Assembly: GCF_005239225.2 (NCBI RefSeq)
Contig: NC_133284.1
Location: 6,105,770-6,169,769 of the forward strand
Source of the DNA: Populus alba
Taxonomy: Eukaryota > Streptophyta > Magnoliopsida > Malpighiales > Salicaceae
Direction of reading: 5' to 3'
DNA: 64,000 bases
A program made the position numbers and the translations under genes. The notes under the pieces are model-generated. The model made no database searches and had not been told where the DNA came from. It saw nothing but the letters and a program-made list of their open reading frames with translations. Positions 13,643 through 24,640 of the stretch are shown here, one piece after another (positions within the stretch are counted from its first letter, which is position 1; each line of letters starts with the position of its first letter).

Positions 13643-16600
13643 CCACGCAGTGTCAGTTGATTTCGCCATATTCCTTGTCCTAGGCGGTTACTACGTATAG
13701 CTTGTCTCTGTTGTCTTCGCTACCTACAACACACAAATATATATTAACACTCGTATATTTTGGGCTTGTTAGGTTGTAACATGACATGCTCAACATTCCA
13801 TCTTGTTTTAAAATAATTTAGTTTTTGCGTATAAGTTTGTAATTAGGTCAACCCTTATAGGATGATTAATTTGGATTATTTCTGTTGCTGTCTTGCACTT
13901 CATGCCATGCCATGAAGTAAGGAGATATGCCGTTAACACAATATCCTATTTTATCAATCATGCCCAATCACAAACCCAACAACCAAAAACCGTCCGAACT
14001 CTTCTGTCTTTTTCCACTCTTGAAGCAGATTAAAAAGAAATTAAATAGCTTACAATATATATCTGTTTTATTTTCTTACCTAAACTAAACACATGTAATC
14101 ACTAAACAATCATCCATGGCATAAACTATTGTAGTTATCTAGCAGATACGAGGACAAATTCAATGTTCTTCTTTGCTTTCATATACTATAATTAGCTAGC
14201 ACATTTCGTGTTATACCATATTAGTTGTTATATACACATAGGCTGCAGGTCAACTTAATTATGCCATTGATTTGACAATTTCTTATTGGATTTGGTGTTG
14301 GATCCACCGCCAAGTGATTTTTATAAAACTTGTTTCATAAAGTTTCTTCTAGGAAGTAATTGGTTAATGCCGTCCAGAATATGCAAGACATCTTTAAAAC
14401 AATGCATACAACTAAGTACCCAATGATTAAAAACTTCTTAAGTAGGCGCGAAAGACGAGGTCGAAGTTATAATTGCTTCTGAGGAGAATAATGAGGCCTA
14501 GCTAGCTAATAAGTTTTAGCTTAATTCAAGGAATATGTCCTCAAATCAATTTATTATTAAAAGTAAATCATAAAAACTCTTCAAAAATATCATAAAATTA
14601 CAATAACCATCTAAAAATTTAGAGATATTACTCAATATAAGTAGATATTACAAAAACCTTGTTTATATCTTAAATAATATACCCTTTATAATCTTTAATC
14701 ACTCATTTAATATATATTAAGAGCGTTTTGTTGAGTATAAAATGAGGTTTTTGTAATATTTTTAAATCTTGAATGATCGTTATAATTTTATAATATCTCA
14801 AAGGTTATTGTAATTTACCATATTATCTATAAGAATCTAGTTATGTACTCAGTCTTTTCATATATTATAGTATATATTTTTGTAATGATTTCCCATAATC
14901 TAATGGCTGGAAATTTCATTTAAGAAGGACGTATGTGCAAGCAATAGTCGAGGAGGGTAATAATCAATATATATGTAAGAAAGCCAAAAGGATGCCTTCA
15001 TGTTGGGAAGGCTTCCTTCCTTTCTGAGTTTTTTTTATTTCTTAGCTAGCATTGACTTTAAGATATGTATAAGAACATCATCAACTTGGATGTGGATTGT
15101 CTTGGCATAGTTGACACTTGAATATTATTACTAACATAAGAAAAGGAAAAAGAAAAGCAGATACTAAAACATCAAAGGAAATCATATCGTAGGGCCTAAA
15201 AAATCACACGTGGACCATGTCATTATCGACCTCACCATCTCCAATCTGCATGCGTTATCTCTCCCTTTGGCCACGCTCTCGATCCCTTCTCTCAGCTCAG
15301 CTTTTACCCTTAGGTTCCTCTCTTTTTCATTAGGGATTGTTGTGCTTAAAAAGATCCCATCATCAAAAACACCTCAAGTGGTGCACTTTGATAGAAATAT
15401 TAAACCCCATCTTCATCAACATCAACATCATCATCATCATCATCATCTACACCATCATCTCTCTCTAGCCAACCACAAAAAAAAGAACTCCACTAATAAA
15501 GAAAATCATAAGAAACCCACCCATATATCTAACGTTGGGGGAAAGCAATGCATGATCGAATAATCCACAGCAAAATTATTCCAAGTTGTTGAAAAAGAAC
15601 AAAAACAAAAGGCATTAAAAGACAGATAAGCCTCCTCCACGAAAATGAATTCTGTATAGTTAGCTGGATGTGCATGCAAAATAAAATAAATAGATATATA
15701 ATCCTTCATGATTAACATAATTAAGCTTTGTGTATTTGAAAAACTACCCAACAAATTATTAAAGGGTTTGGCCAGATTTTATCTATCTACACACACACAC
15801 ACACCAAGGATTGATAAAAAAATATCAAACACTATATATATATATATATACTTGGTGGAAGAATATTGGCCTTGTTACATGTAATGTATCAATAATAGGT
15901 CGACTAAGCAACGTGAGGTAGACGTGCATGACATGAGATTGATGAATAGTTAGGTTCTGTAGTTTATTTTGCCGTGGTTTCCGGATCCATTACTAATTTT
16001 CTTTTTAGAGTATGGTTACTGGTTAGATTATAAAATCTTTGATGCTACTGTATATTATTATTATTATAATAATAATAATAATAAAATAAAGTCTATGGGC
16101 TCATGATTTTGCCTTACGAGCAAAGACTAGGTGGGTCCCGTAATGATTAAACCCGGGCAGTTTTCGAGATCGTGGGTGAAGGGACGGGCAGCCCCAGAGG
16201 GTGGATTGTCATGGCTGACCGCTGACCGTAGTAGTTTTTGTTGCGCCTTGGAATTTTATGGGTAAAGTAGACGTTACAGGGATATATATACATTATGGGA
16301 CTATGGGGAAGACGTAAGCTAGAGACAAAGCATGACTTCAAATACATTTTTTTGTTTTTTTTATATGAATATCAAAAAACAAAAGCTTCAACTTCAAATT
16401 TCAAATACATCATTTTTTTTTATTAATAGTATATTATTCCATGTTTATTTTTTTAAAGTTTTTTTTGATTAATTTTTTAAAATATTTTTGGATGATTTTA
16501 ATATCTTAATATTACAAATTTAAAAATATTTATTTTTATATATTTTTAATAAAAAAATATTTTAAAGATTATTACCCACCACAAATCTAAAAACACACTA

Positions 16601-17317
16601 AATCACCACTAAACTCTATTAAAAAGGAAAGGGAAAAAAATAAAATGAAGTCACCACTTGCTAGCTTGCTTGCATGAGTTGCATCTATACTTGGATGCTC
16701 GCATCTTTCGTTACTTCCAAGTGAAACTTGGTGTTACGCACCTAGCTAAATGCTTACAAAAGGGTTTTTAAAAAATTAACTTAGAAATCGAGATGAGTAA
16801 TTTCTAGCTAGCTAGACCAATCGGGGATTAGCATAGTCATGATGCTCTCCCTCATCAGACAAGGAGAGAATTAGAGGAACTGGCGTCTTCCTGTTTTGTC
16901 TACTTAGTATTTGAAAGTAAAAATAAAAAGAGGTGAGCAAGGATGTAGATGGGTTTTTCTTTTGGATCGTTCTTCTTTCGACTATTTAATACCTTAAAAA
17001 AAAAAAAAAAAAACAATACATTTGATGTAGATATGGTTTAAGGTTTCAGCTATTAATTCGAAGTGATGACTGGATATTCTTATAATATTTACTTTTCATG
17101 CTAACTTTTTTTTGTTTTTGTTTTTGTTTTTTTGTTGACGATTGTGATTTGATAAAAGCAGATAGAGATAACCTGTAGAGGGCAACAGCTTGTACCTTTC
17201 TTGACGTTGCAGCATGTAAGGGATAACATATGGAGCCCAAGAGATGCACTCACTTTGCTTCCAGAATCCTCAACCACAGATCATGTCATGGTGCTGCACT
17301 ATGGTAGAAGTGCTTAA
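8721..17317 (+). CDS. LAX2-like: LAX PANICLE2-like RAWUL-domain nuclear protein (4 exons)
   Basis: Exons 8,721-9,589, 9,761-9,811, 9,964-10,036 and 17,162-17,317 join in frame with GT-AG borders to give 382 residues. The ATG at 8,721 is the first after an in-frame TGA at 8,649. The N-terminal part is low complexity: a Gln run near residues 12-18, His and Gln runs in the middle and a Ser run further on. Residues from about 279 to 380 form the conserved C-terminal domain, beginning GIWFLLQASQNQ and containing SYLRIKDGRMTVRLLMKYL and VMVLHYGR. This resembles the RAWUL (ubiquitin-like) domain at the C-terminus of DRIP-type E3 ligases, but there is no RING finger here. The nearest named relatives are rice LAX2 and maize BA2, nuclear proteins of axillary meristem formation that act with bHLH factors; the role here is inferred from them. 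The last intron is 7.1 kb and splits the RAWUL domain. Confidence 0.9.
13570..13639. repeat. (TA)n microsatellite, about 35 units
   Basis: An uninterrupted TA tract of about 70 bases inside intron 3 of the LAX2-like gene. It is seen directly and probably hypervariable in length. Confidence 0.95.
14562..14819. mobile_element. Foldback MITE in the LAX2-like intron
   Basis: The left end begins AGTAAATCATAAAAACTC. The reverse complement of the right end begins GGTAAATTACAATAACC. The similarity continues inward for roughly 70-100 bases on each side, including matching ATTACAAAAACCTT-type inner segments, so nearly the whole element folds into an imperfect hairpin. No transposase is encoded. The target duplication is not clear. 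Confidence 0.55.
16360..16600. mobile_element. MITE-like repeat family, copy 1
   Basis: T-rich then A-rich text with the core 'gattttaatatcttaatatta', followed by AAAAATATTT blocks and 'aatattttaaagattattacc'. Related cores occur at about 23,345-23,560, 43,895-44,095, 47,690-47,855 and 50,215-50,375. All lack coding sequence. The superfamily is unclear. Confidence 0.4.
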
Positions 17318-20300
17318 AAGCCCCCAAACATTTCTCATTATTTAATTCTCACCTGTATCATTGTTAAGCTATCATGCACTCGTTTCTTCCTCTTTTTTTC
17401 TTTTATTTTTTCGGCTTTTAGGCTCTGTTATTTATTTTTCCTTTTCTTTTCTAATTCACTTCTCTAATTGGAGAAAATAGTTTGGAATACCCGTGAGATG
17501 AGGTTTACAATTTCGGAGCAAATAACATGACCCAAAGTGTATTCCCAGGCTATGCCGCTTGATCGATATTTAATTATTTTGAGAATGAGATTATTATTTT
17601 TTCTATGAGATATATTTGACATTAAAAAAATATTTCAGAACAGAATAATCCTATTAAAATTTTTGAAGTCTAGCACTAAAAAAATGACATGGCTGCCTTA
17701 TTGACATCAGGCATGTTTGTCAGACTGTTAATTAAGCACCGTGATCCGTCAGCATTCCGATGAAGCGCCGGGCTTTCGTATCCATATGCCAGGCATCAAG
17801 GGCTGTGAACTCATACTCGTGTAAAAATTACAAGGATTTGAAAGAGGCAAGAGGATGGTCTGAAAGCCGGAGAACCACCTCCCTAATCAAGCAATCCTCC
17901 ACGCCATTGCCCCCCAAATAAATTCTTCCCAGGGCATCCAGTTTTAAAGTTAATTGCATTAATCAAACTCATGCATAACCATAAACTTTTTTATGCCTAC
18001 ACAGAACAATTCAACGTACAATCGACAACTCCCAACAGATAGCAGTGAACGCCCACAAGAGCATAGCAAGGAGGCAACTTGTTTGAAAAACCTGAGCAAA
18101 TCCATGACCTACGCACACATGTAATCCTGCAAGGAGCACATACATTTTAAGATTTGTTTATCTTGGGGATTAAGATTATCACAGGTTCGGGACACAAATG
18201 CAATCCTCTTAATTGTTATTTTGAAATAATGTAATTAGACAGCTAGAATTGAAAACAATTAAACCAAAGAGAACACATCGCAAAGAAAGCGAAGCGAAGC
18301 AAAGGCATATATGCTCTACCAGAACTTCAGTAGCATCCCCCAGAAATATTGCAAACGTCAGTGTCAAACTGTAAACAATACATGTAAAAACCATGTCAAA
18401 GAACATTAAAGCCAGAAGTCCACAGCTCCAATTAGGTTCTGCATTCCTCGTGTTCGATATTCATTCCCGCATTATATACACAGAACTGCTACTCAGCTCT
18501 TCCACATCATTTAGATCACGTGTTACAGAGGCAAGTCTTGAATATTGCAGAAATCTTCGTAGTTCACTAGTTCATCACTTGCTTCATTCTTTAAACTCTA
18601 ATATTCCACCAATCAGACATTCTTCAGAACTACATATCCACTTTGGCTACTTATTACAAACCTTGAACTTCAAATCAATGTACAATGTTCAGAAAAGCCA
18701 AAGGACTGCTTACAGTTTAAGCCAAATACACCAAAAATAGCATTGCAGAATGAAATGAAAGCGCGATTAATTTGAACTATGCACAAATTTCTTTAAGAGG
18801 GTTAATGCTTCAGCGGTTGAACCCTTCATCATTTAAGAAAAGGACATGATCTGTACCGCCCACTATCAACATATAACAAGCAGGGACCTTAGAATCTTTA
18901 GCATGCTGTTCTAGTGAGAGCAAAAGGACAAGAGCCAGACCCCCACAAGATAAGATGCATGAAAGGAAATCCATCCAATATAACATTTAACCAAACTACA
19001 GAAGCAATATGTGCAATTATTAGAAAACTTATAATACCGACAGAACAAGGGAAGAAAGCCACTAAAACCTTATTAAACTTGAGAAACGAACCAATAAAAA
19101 AGAATGGAAAACTTGCTACGGCTTGATCAAGTTGAAATTTAAGATTGAAAGTACTTCAATCTTAAGGTAGGTTTATGATAGGTAGACCCAAATTATAGAT
19201 GGATCAGCACAAGCAATTAGCACCTTAAGATAGAATAAAAGGTTTCTTATTTTAGCACTCACATACAAAGAATAGTCGATTACAGCATGCTGTTTCCAGC
19301 AATGGGTAGCAATAATTCTATCTAACATCAAAGATCAGTTCAAGAAGGAACTATCATTCCAGAAGAGGGCAAAAACAACACATTTATGTGTGCAATGCAT
19401 GGAGTTCTTCATTCAGAACCGATTCTTAACTTCCCATACCACAAGCCAGCACATTATGTATTAGGAGTCCATTTGGCATGACTTTTACAAATTGAATTAA
19501 GTTGCTGTTGACTTTTGACTCAAAGAAAAGTCACAATTATGTTTGCTCAAAAATAACTTCAATAACAAAAATTTCTTATAAATTTGAGTCAAGATTTTGC
19601 TTTATCAAAAGTTAAACTTTGTAACCTTCAACTTTTTGATTCTACGTTTTGCCATCACCATTATTCAAAGAAATTGCTTTGTGTTTCGAAAAAACATACT
19701 TCTATCTTGAATTATTTGTATCACAAGTATTCTACAAAGAAGATAAACTTATGAGAAGATATTGTCCCAGTACCATTCTACCTTGTCAAGACCACACCAA
19801 ACCTTGAGCTGTTCATTAACTGAAGTGTAACTCATGAAAGAGAGTTAACAATTGAGGCATAACTATTGACTTAAGAAAGACATAGACAAATAGTTTTATC
19901 CTAAAATGTTCTTGCAAACCCATGAGTTGTCTCAAACATGAGATGGCAGTTTTACTTCTCTAAGACAAATTATATTGGATCAACAATAGATTCATCCTAC
20001 ATGACATAAACAAGGTACAATCAATCCTATTGCTCAGATAAAAGTGGCAGTAGATTCAGAAATTTGTTAAATTAAAAATTTCCTTAAGCAAGAGGATCAT
20101 CCCAACACCAGAATAATGTTTCAACAGAACAGAAAAATTGGCTAACTGGTCAACATGTATGACATGTGCCAAAGCAGAATGCAGTACAAACATGATCAGG
20201 ATGCACCATCATTCTGGACTTAAACTAGAAAACGAGCCAATGAAGCCAAAGCGGTAGATAAAAAAGAGATGTCAGCCCCTCACAGTGAACAGGGTAAATA

Positions 20301-21367
20301 CTCGGCATAAATGACAAATCCAAACAGATTCCAGACCCTGATTCCTATTACGGTTTCGGACAAGAAAGAGGCTTGGCATCAGTGTGCTTAAGTTTTGAGA
20401 GAGCAAAGACATAAGTGTTAAAGGGGGAGGGGGTGGGAAAGAGATGAGAGTGAATACGCAGATTATTTGGAAATTTGCAGCCACTCAAGAATCATGAATT
20501 CACCCAATGAGAGAGACGGTGTCCAGTTTCAAGAATCACATGACTATGCTACTATAGTCCAGTTTCAAGAATCACAAGACTATGATACTATTCATGCTAG
20601 TACTTGGCTTTATCTACCTCATCTTAAGCCCTAAACTTTATGCTTATGTGTGGTTGACATGAAGAAGCTGCCATCAAAGTGCAGCAGAGTTGATCAGTGA
20701 TAGCAACAAAGCATACAAAAGTTTAACCTTAGTGACAGAGGACCAGTATGGTAAGTGACACAAACGCACAACCTTAATAACAAAAAAATTTACCACTCAA
20801 ACACAAGCATTATGTCAAGAAAATAAATAGCAACCAATCAACTCAATCTCCAAACGAAGAAAGGTATAGTTATTAATATTTAAACCAACTCCACCACAAA
20901 TAGACAGTGAAACTATTCGGCAATAACTATATCAGGAAAGTATATCATGTAGAAAGGCAAGCTACATGACATTGCTAAGAAAGAAATATCTTGAAATATG
21001 AGCAACATGTACTCGTCCAACATGTATAATATTAGTCAATAAACATTATCTTTCCATCTTTGTAATCTAATAAACATTAACCTGAATGGATTTTGAAATG
21101 ACAAATACTATCAAACATGTCAAATTGCAAGATTAAAGAAATGGGAACATCACAAGCAAGAAATCAATAACAAGAAACCGCCAATTGATACCCAGACTAT
21201 ATCATCGTTATTATTAGTCAAAAAAGATAGCTCAAACCATCTCAGGCATGCATTTTTATCTATTATCACAATTCATCCATGACCGAGGTTTTTTTACTCA
21301 AAAAAGAAAGTTACATCAATTACTCTAAAAGATATAAACCAAAAAAAAAAAAGAGAGAGTTCAAAAC
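17318..21367. other. Region between convergent LAX2-like and SAM genes
   Basis: The left edge should hold the LAX2-like 3' UTR. From about 17,690 to 21,360 the sequence is less extreme in base composition than typical intergenic DNA here. It may contain 3' UTR exons of the minus-strand SAM gene: a good donor (CA followed by GTGAGT on the minus strand) overlaps that gene's stop codon, and a good acceptor (TTGCAG, minus strand) lies near 18,130. Long unrecognised frames at 18,209-18,740 overlap on both strands and are not called. Confidence 0.4.
17828..17959 (-). CDS. Small 43-residue ORF, unrecognised
   Basis: On the minus strand an ATG at 17,959 opens 43 codons to TAA at 17,828. The product would contain GRIYLGGNGVEDCLIREVV, which reads like an amphipathic protein segment rather than low-complexity text. 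The local DNA is richer in G+C than its neighbours. I do not recognise the peptide. It could be a micro-ORF within a 3' UTR of the SAM gene, a remnant exon of another gene, or chance. Confidence 0.25.
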   Translation of the reverse strand: MQLTLKLDALGRIYLGGNGVEDCLIREVVLRLSDHPLASFKSL

Positions 21368-22294
21368 TCACTGAAACCCCTTTCTAAGCTTCTGAATCGC
21401 GGAGTACAGTTTCCTTCTCGAACCAACTGCATTTATTCCCATATCTTTCAAATCCTCTAATGTCAATAACGGCAACACTTGATCATCCACTTCATGTATC
21501 TCAAAAACAGGGGCGTATCGACTTAACCCTAACTCAATCAACCAAGTCCTCACGCCTTCCCATTTTCGCTCCGAATTATCATCATTCTCCATTTCTATTC
21601 CTTCATTTTCCCTACTCTCTGTAACCCTAACTCGACCAGAACCCGTGCCTGTTCTCCGATTCCCTTGCCAGAAATCTAAAGCAACATTTTCAACAGAATG
21701 CACCGGACTTTGATCTTTTAAAGGACTATCAGAATCAAGATCGAATTCCCGAACAAACCCTTCCTCTCCATTTGAATTCTCCAAATTAGTATCTCCTTCA
21801 TCGATTCTAGAATTCGATGAAATCCAATTCGATCTCATTCTCTTCGTTGGACCTCTCTTCGCTTTCCTTCTATGACCGAATTCGACAAGATTTAGCTCTC
21901 CGTTTTGATTATTGTTAGGGAGCTCGTGTTCTTCAATTTCGTTGCTGTTTCCGTTAACGAGATGGGTTAAAGAACGAGCTTTGATTGATTTTGAGGAGTC
22001 TTTAGGGATGCGCCACGTGTGGTGTTGCTGCAGCTGCTTTGTTGACCGTCGCACGTGCGTTTCATGTGCTGTTTGGTGATGGTGGTCCCCGATCTCACCG
22101 AGACGGACGCTTGGTCGACGTTGCCGTTTTGTTATTGGTGGTGGTGGCCCATGGTTTTCTGATTCAGCTAGGGCTAGAGCTGTTGTTGTTGCAGTTGTGG
22201 TGGGGTCTATGGCGGCGGATGCTGTGGTGGTGGTGGTGGTGGCGGAGGCGGCGGCGGTGATTGGGCCATCCGGTGGAAGTAACTCGGCGGCCAT
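21368..22294 (-). CDS. SAM (sterile alpha motif) domain protein
   Basis: A single-exon frame of 308 residues starting MAAELLPP at 22,294 and ending RKGFQ. Residues about 243-305 form a SAM domain: KWEGVRTWLIELGLSRYAP, then a DDQVLPLLTLEDLKDMGI stretch and the closing GSRRKLYSAIQKL helix. This is the standard SAM order ending in the LxxLxxxDLxxxGI signature. The N-terminal 50 residues are Ala/Thr-rich. Basic clusters at residues 56-60 (KRQRR) and 142-154 look like nuclear localisation signals. SAM domains mediate protein oligomerisation or RNA binding; plant proteins of this simple architecture (similar to Arabidopsis AT5G23680, from memory) are poorly characterised. A splice donor (CAGTGAGT) overlaps the stop codon, so an alternative C-terminus or a spliced 3' UTR is possible. 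The stretch upstream carries a 38-bp tandem repeat. Confidence 0.87.
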   Translation of the reverse strand: MAAELLPPDGPITAAASATTTTTTASAAIDPTTTATTTALALAESENHGPPPPITKRQRRPSVRLGEIGDHHHQTAHETHVRRSTKQLQQHHTWRIPKDSSKSIKARSLTHLVNGNSNEIEEHELPNNNQNGELNLVEFGHRRKAKRGPTKRMRSNWISSNSRIDEGDTNLENSNGEEGFVREFDLDSDSPLKDQSPVHSVENVALDFWQGNRRTGTGSGRVRVTESRENEGIEMENDDNSERKWEGVRTWLIELGLSRYAPVFEIHEVDDQVLPLLTLEDLKDMGINAVGSRRKLYSAIQKLRKGFQ

Positions 22295-22460
22295 TTTTTT
22301 TATGAGAGAGAAGATAGAGAGTGTAAGCCTGTCTGGACGGAAGTGCGCGTAGGATAAGGGTTTGGATAGGGGAATCTGGTGGTTTCAGGAGTATGGTGTG
22401 TTTGTATTCTGGACCGTTCGATGAGGTTTATTGTGAACTGTTGCTTCCTGACAAATGCTA

Positions 22461-22554
22461 AGGCCCATCTTGACGTTCATATAGGAAGTTGCTTCGCTAG
22501 GCCCATCTTGACGTTCATATAGGAAGTTGCTTCGCTAGGCCCATCTTGACGTTC
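22461..22554. repeat. 38-bp tandem repeat, 2.5 copies, upstream of the SAM gene
   Basis: Two perfect 38-bp units (22,461-22,498 and 22,499-22,536) and an 18-base third copy. Each unit begins AGGCCCATCTTGACGTTC and contains GGAAGTTGCTTCGC. They lie about 170-260 bases upstream of the SAM gene ATG, so in its promoter or 5' UTR. GGCCCA is a known plant promoter motif type (site II-like); its role here is inference. Confidence 0.85.
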
Positions 22555-22559
22555 TTTCA

Positions 22560-23229
22560 AAGATTTTATATTTAATTATGATTCTCATATTATTCCCTTG
22601 ATATATCTAAAAATTAGTGGATTTTAGTTTCTCTTAGTTTCTTAAAACAACCTTTCATCTTAATTTTTTGAGTGTAAGTTTTCCCATCTAGTCTATAATT
22701 GTAATTTATTTTATACTACTATAATTGTAAATCATGACTGAATTTAAATGAAATTACAATCGTAGTAATTGTAAATCTTTTTTTAAAAAATAATTTTACT
22801 ATAATCATTAACGTAATGAGATGCTCTAAACCTTTGCTAAAAATTATAGCAATTAATAAAAATAAAAATTATATCATAATAACTCTTTAATTTAAGAAAA
22901 AATATTTTAGGCAAAAAAAAACTTCAAATAATATAAGTTATAAGAGTTACATAATAAAACTTGTTGTAAAGTTGTTTTATAAGAAGAAAATAATAAATAA
23001 CAAATTCTCAAATGTATTGTTAGGATATTATAAGAAAATATGATAAAATACAAACTTGAAAAAAAAAATTAAAAACTCAACATCTTGATATAACAAAAAA
23101 TATCATATAATTTATCTGCACTACTCTTTCAACTATTTTCTGCAAACCAAGCGCTCGTATGGCGCACCAGAAAGTGGAAGGGCGTGGTAAGGTTTTATCA
23201 ACTATTTACACGCGGCTTGCAGCCACTAG
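22560..23229. other. AT-rich intergenic DNA
   Basis: No gene is seen. A short mirror-like text around 22,690-22,790 (repeated 'attgtaaat' on both strands) may be a decayed MITE. Bases 23,150-23,230 are less AT-rich and lead into the truncated tRNA. Confidence 0.4.
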
Positions 23230-23277
23230 GCTCGTCTAGCTCAGTTGGTAGAGCACAAGGCTCTTAACCTTGTGGCC
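23230..23277 (+). pseudogene. Truncated tRNA-Lys (anticodon CTT)
   Basis: The sequence matches the 5' two thirds of a plant tRNA-Lys: acceptor strand, A box (TAGCTCAGTTGGTAGAGC), and an anticodon arm with loop CTCTTAA (anticodon CTT). The match stops after the anticodon stem and runs into a 13-base T tract. The variable arm, T arm (B box GGTTCGA) and 3' acceptor strand are missing, so it cannot make a tRNA. It is either a truncated gene copy or the head of a broken tRNA-derived element. Confidence 0.85.
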
Positions 23278-23344
23278 TTTTTTTTTTTTTCCCATTCATT
23301 CCCATGCTTCCGATTCCAAGGGCGCCAAAGATAGTTCAAATATT

Positions 23345-23560
23345 AGAATGGTATGGCGATTAAAATCATGTTTCGTAATTTTTAAAAAATATATATTTAA
23401 AATTAATTTTTTTAGTGTTTTCGAATAGTTTTAATATAATAATATCAAAAATAATTTGTTAAATATATATATATATATATATATTATTATTTTCATGTAT
23501 TTTTAAACCAAAAATACTTTAAAAAAACAATTGTTACTACACTTTAAAACATTATCTAAA
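23345..23560. mobile_element. MITE-like repeat family, copy 2
   Basis: Contains 'gttttcgaatagttttaat' and 'tttaaaccaaaaatacttt' followed by 'aacaattgttactacacttt'. It shares the core order of the copies near 16.4, 44.0, 47.8 and 50.3 kb. An internal (TA)n tract lies near 23,461-23,483. No transposase. Confidence 0.45.
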
Positions 23561-23599
23561 AGAAGTTAGTTTCAGTTCTTTTTATTTATTTATTTTTCA

Positions 23600-24640
23600 A
23601 ATTGAATCATTTTTAGCTTTTTTTTTCTCTCAGTTACATCCGTTAATATTAATGGAATTTTGAATTGATATTTAAAATTTATTTTAGTTTATTTTCTATA
23701 AAAATATTATAATCTCAAACAAACATCCTAGTATTTAGTTGATACTAAATTTTATGAATATCTATTTTTTTTATCATATCATTAAATAAAAAATAAATAA
23801 ACAAATAACCAAATAAAGTTGTTAAACTTATTGGAGTTCATGATTTGAATCATAGGTTTAGCAAGTTAAGTCCAAAGCCCGAGTCGATACAATATATCAC
23901 TATCTCAATATTAACAAAAAAATCAACTTTATTTTTTTAAAAAAACCAAACTATATTTTTTTATTGGTCGTTCGAGTTGCCTTTAAACCTGTAAGTCGAC
24001 TTGTTCATGTTGAGGCAACTCCTATATATTTTAATTTTAAACCTAAACTAAGCAAGAAGTTAGGTCAAGAGATTTCAAGGTTGATGCACTAGGTTGAATC
24101 TTTTTTATTTTTTTACTTTTTTTTTTAAATTCCATCCTCCAAATTCTTTTCTTACTTTTGAATCTTTTTTTTTTAATTATCCTTCAATATTTAATTGATT
24201 TTAAATAAGTTTTCATAATTTGTTTCAGTTTGCTTTTTTATAAAGTTATTAAAATCTCAAACAAATATTCTAGTATTTGATTTGCATTTAATTTTATGAG
24301 TGTTTATTTTTATTATCATATTATTAAGTAAAAAAAATATTTTTTTAAAAAAATCAAGTTGTTAAACCTAGTAGGGTTCATGATCTATAACGGGTTAAGT
24401 CACAAAACCCGAGGTGCTCTAATATATTGTCATCTCGATTTTAAAATAAAAAAAATATCATCTTGAATTTCTTTAAAGCCAAATCATGCTTTTTACAGCT
24501 CATCTAAGTTTTTTTTAGACCTACTAAGTTGACTAAGTCATATCCAAACAACTCTTACCAGGGTTAGACATGAAGTCATGCTTAAAAGTTTTAAGATTTA
24601 CCTGTTAGATCGGGTTTTATAACAACATCAAATAGTTTCT
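23600..24640 (+). repeat. A-rich/T-rich dispersed repeat, two tandem diverged units
   Basis: The phrase 'aagttgttaaac' + 'ggttcatgat' + 'taagtc..aaagcccgag' + 'atatatca' at about 23,815-24,010 recurs in diverged form at about 24,355-24,560, a period near 540 bases. Related text occurs near 42,800-43,210 and, inverted, near 2,000-2,450. No protein is encoded. Confidence 0.5.

Larger units (their letters stand above)
10037..17161 (+). other. 7.1 kb intron 3 of the LAX2-like gene
   Basis: The donor GTATTT follows GAG at 10,036; the acceptor GCAG ends at 17,161. Both are needed to keep the RAWUL domain in frame (DSESE joined to IEITCRGQQ). The intron is AT-rich and holds a (TA)n tract, a foldback MITE (14,562-14,819) and an MITE-family copy (about 16,360-16,600). 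Less AT-rich islands lie near 15,190-15,480 (with an ACGTGG core near 15,209) and 16,085-16,350. A 117-codon frame at 15,210-15,563 is His-rich and unrecognised, and I do not regard it as a gene. Confidence 0.8.

Noticed and set aside
13367..13700. Frames of 73-100 codons spanning the (TA)n tract
   Set aside because: They are an Ile-Tyr string produced by the microsatellite.
15210..15563. 117-codon frame inside the LAX2-like intron
   Set aside because: His-rich low-complexity tail and no recognised domain. The intron is required for the flanking exons to join. Kept only as part of a possible regulatory island.
18209..18740. Frames of 65 and 115 codons on opposite strands
   Set aside because: They lie side by side on opposite strands and share no family signature. 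They are more likely untranslated or intergenic sequence.
22039..22260. 73-codon plus-strand frame
   Set aside because: It is the antisense shadow of the Ala/Thr-rich N-terminus of the SAM gene.
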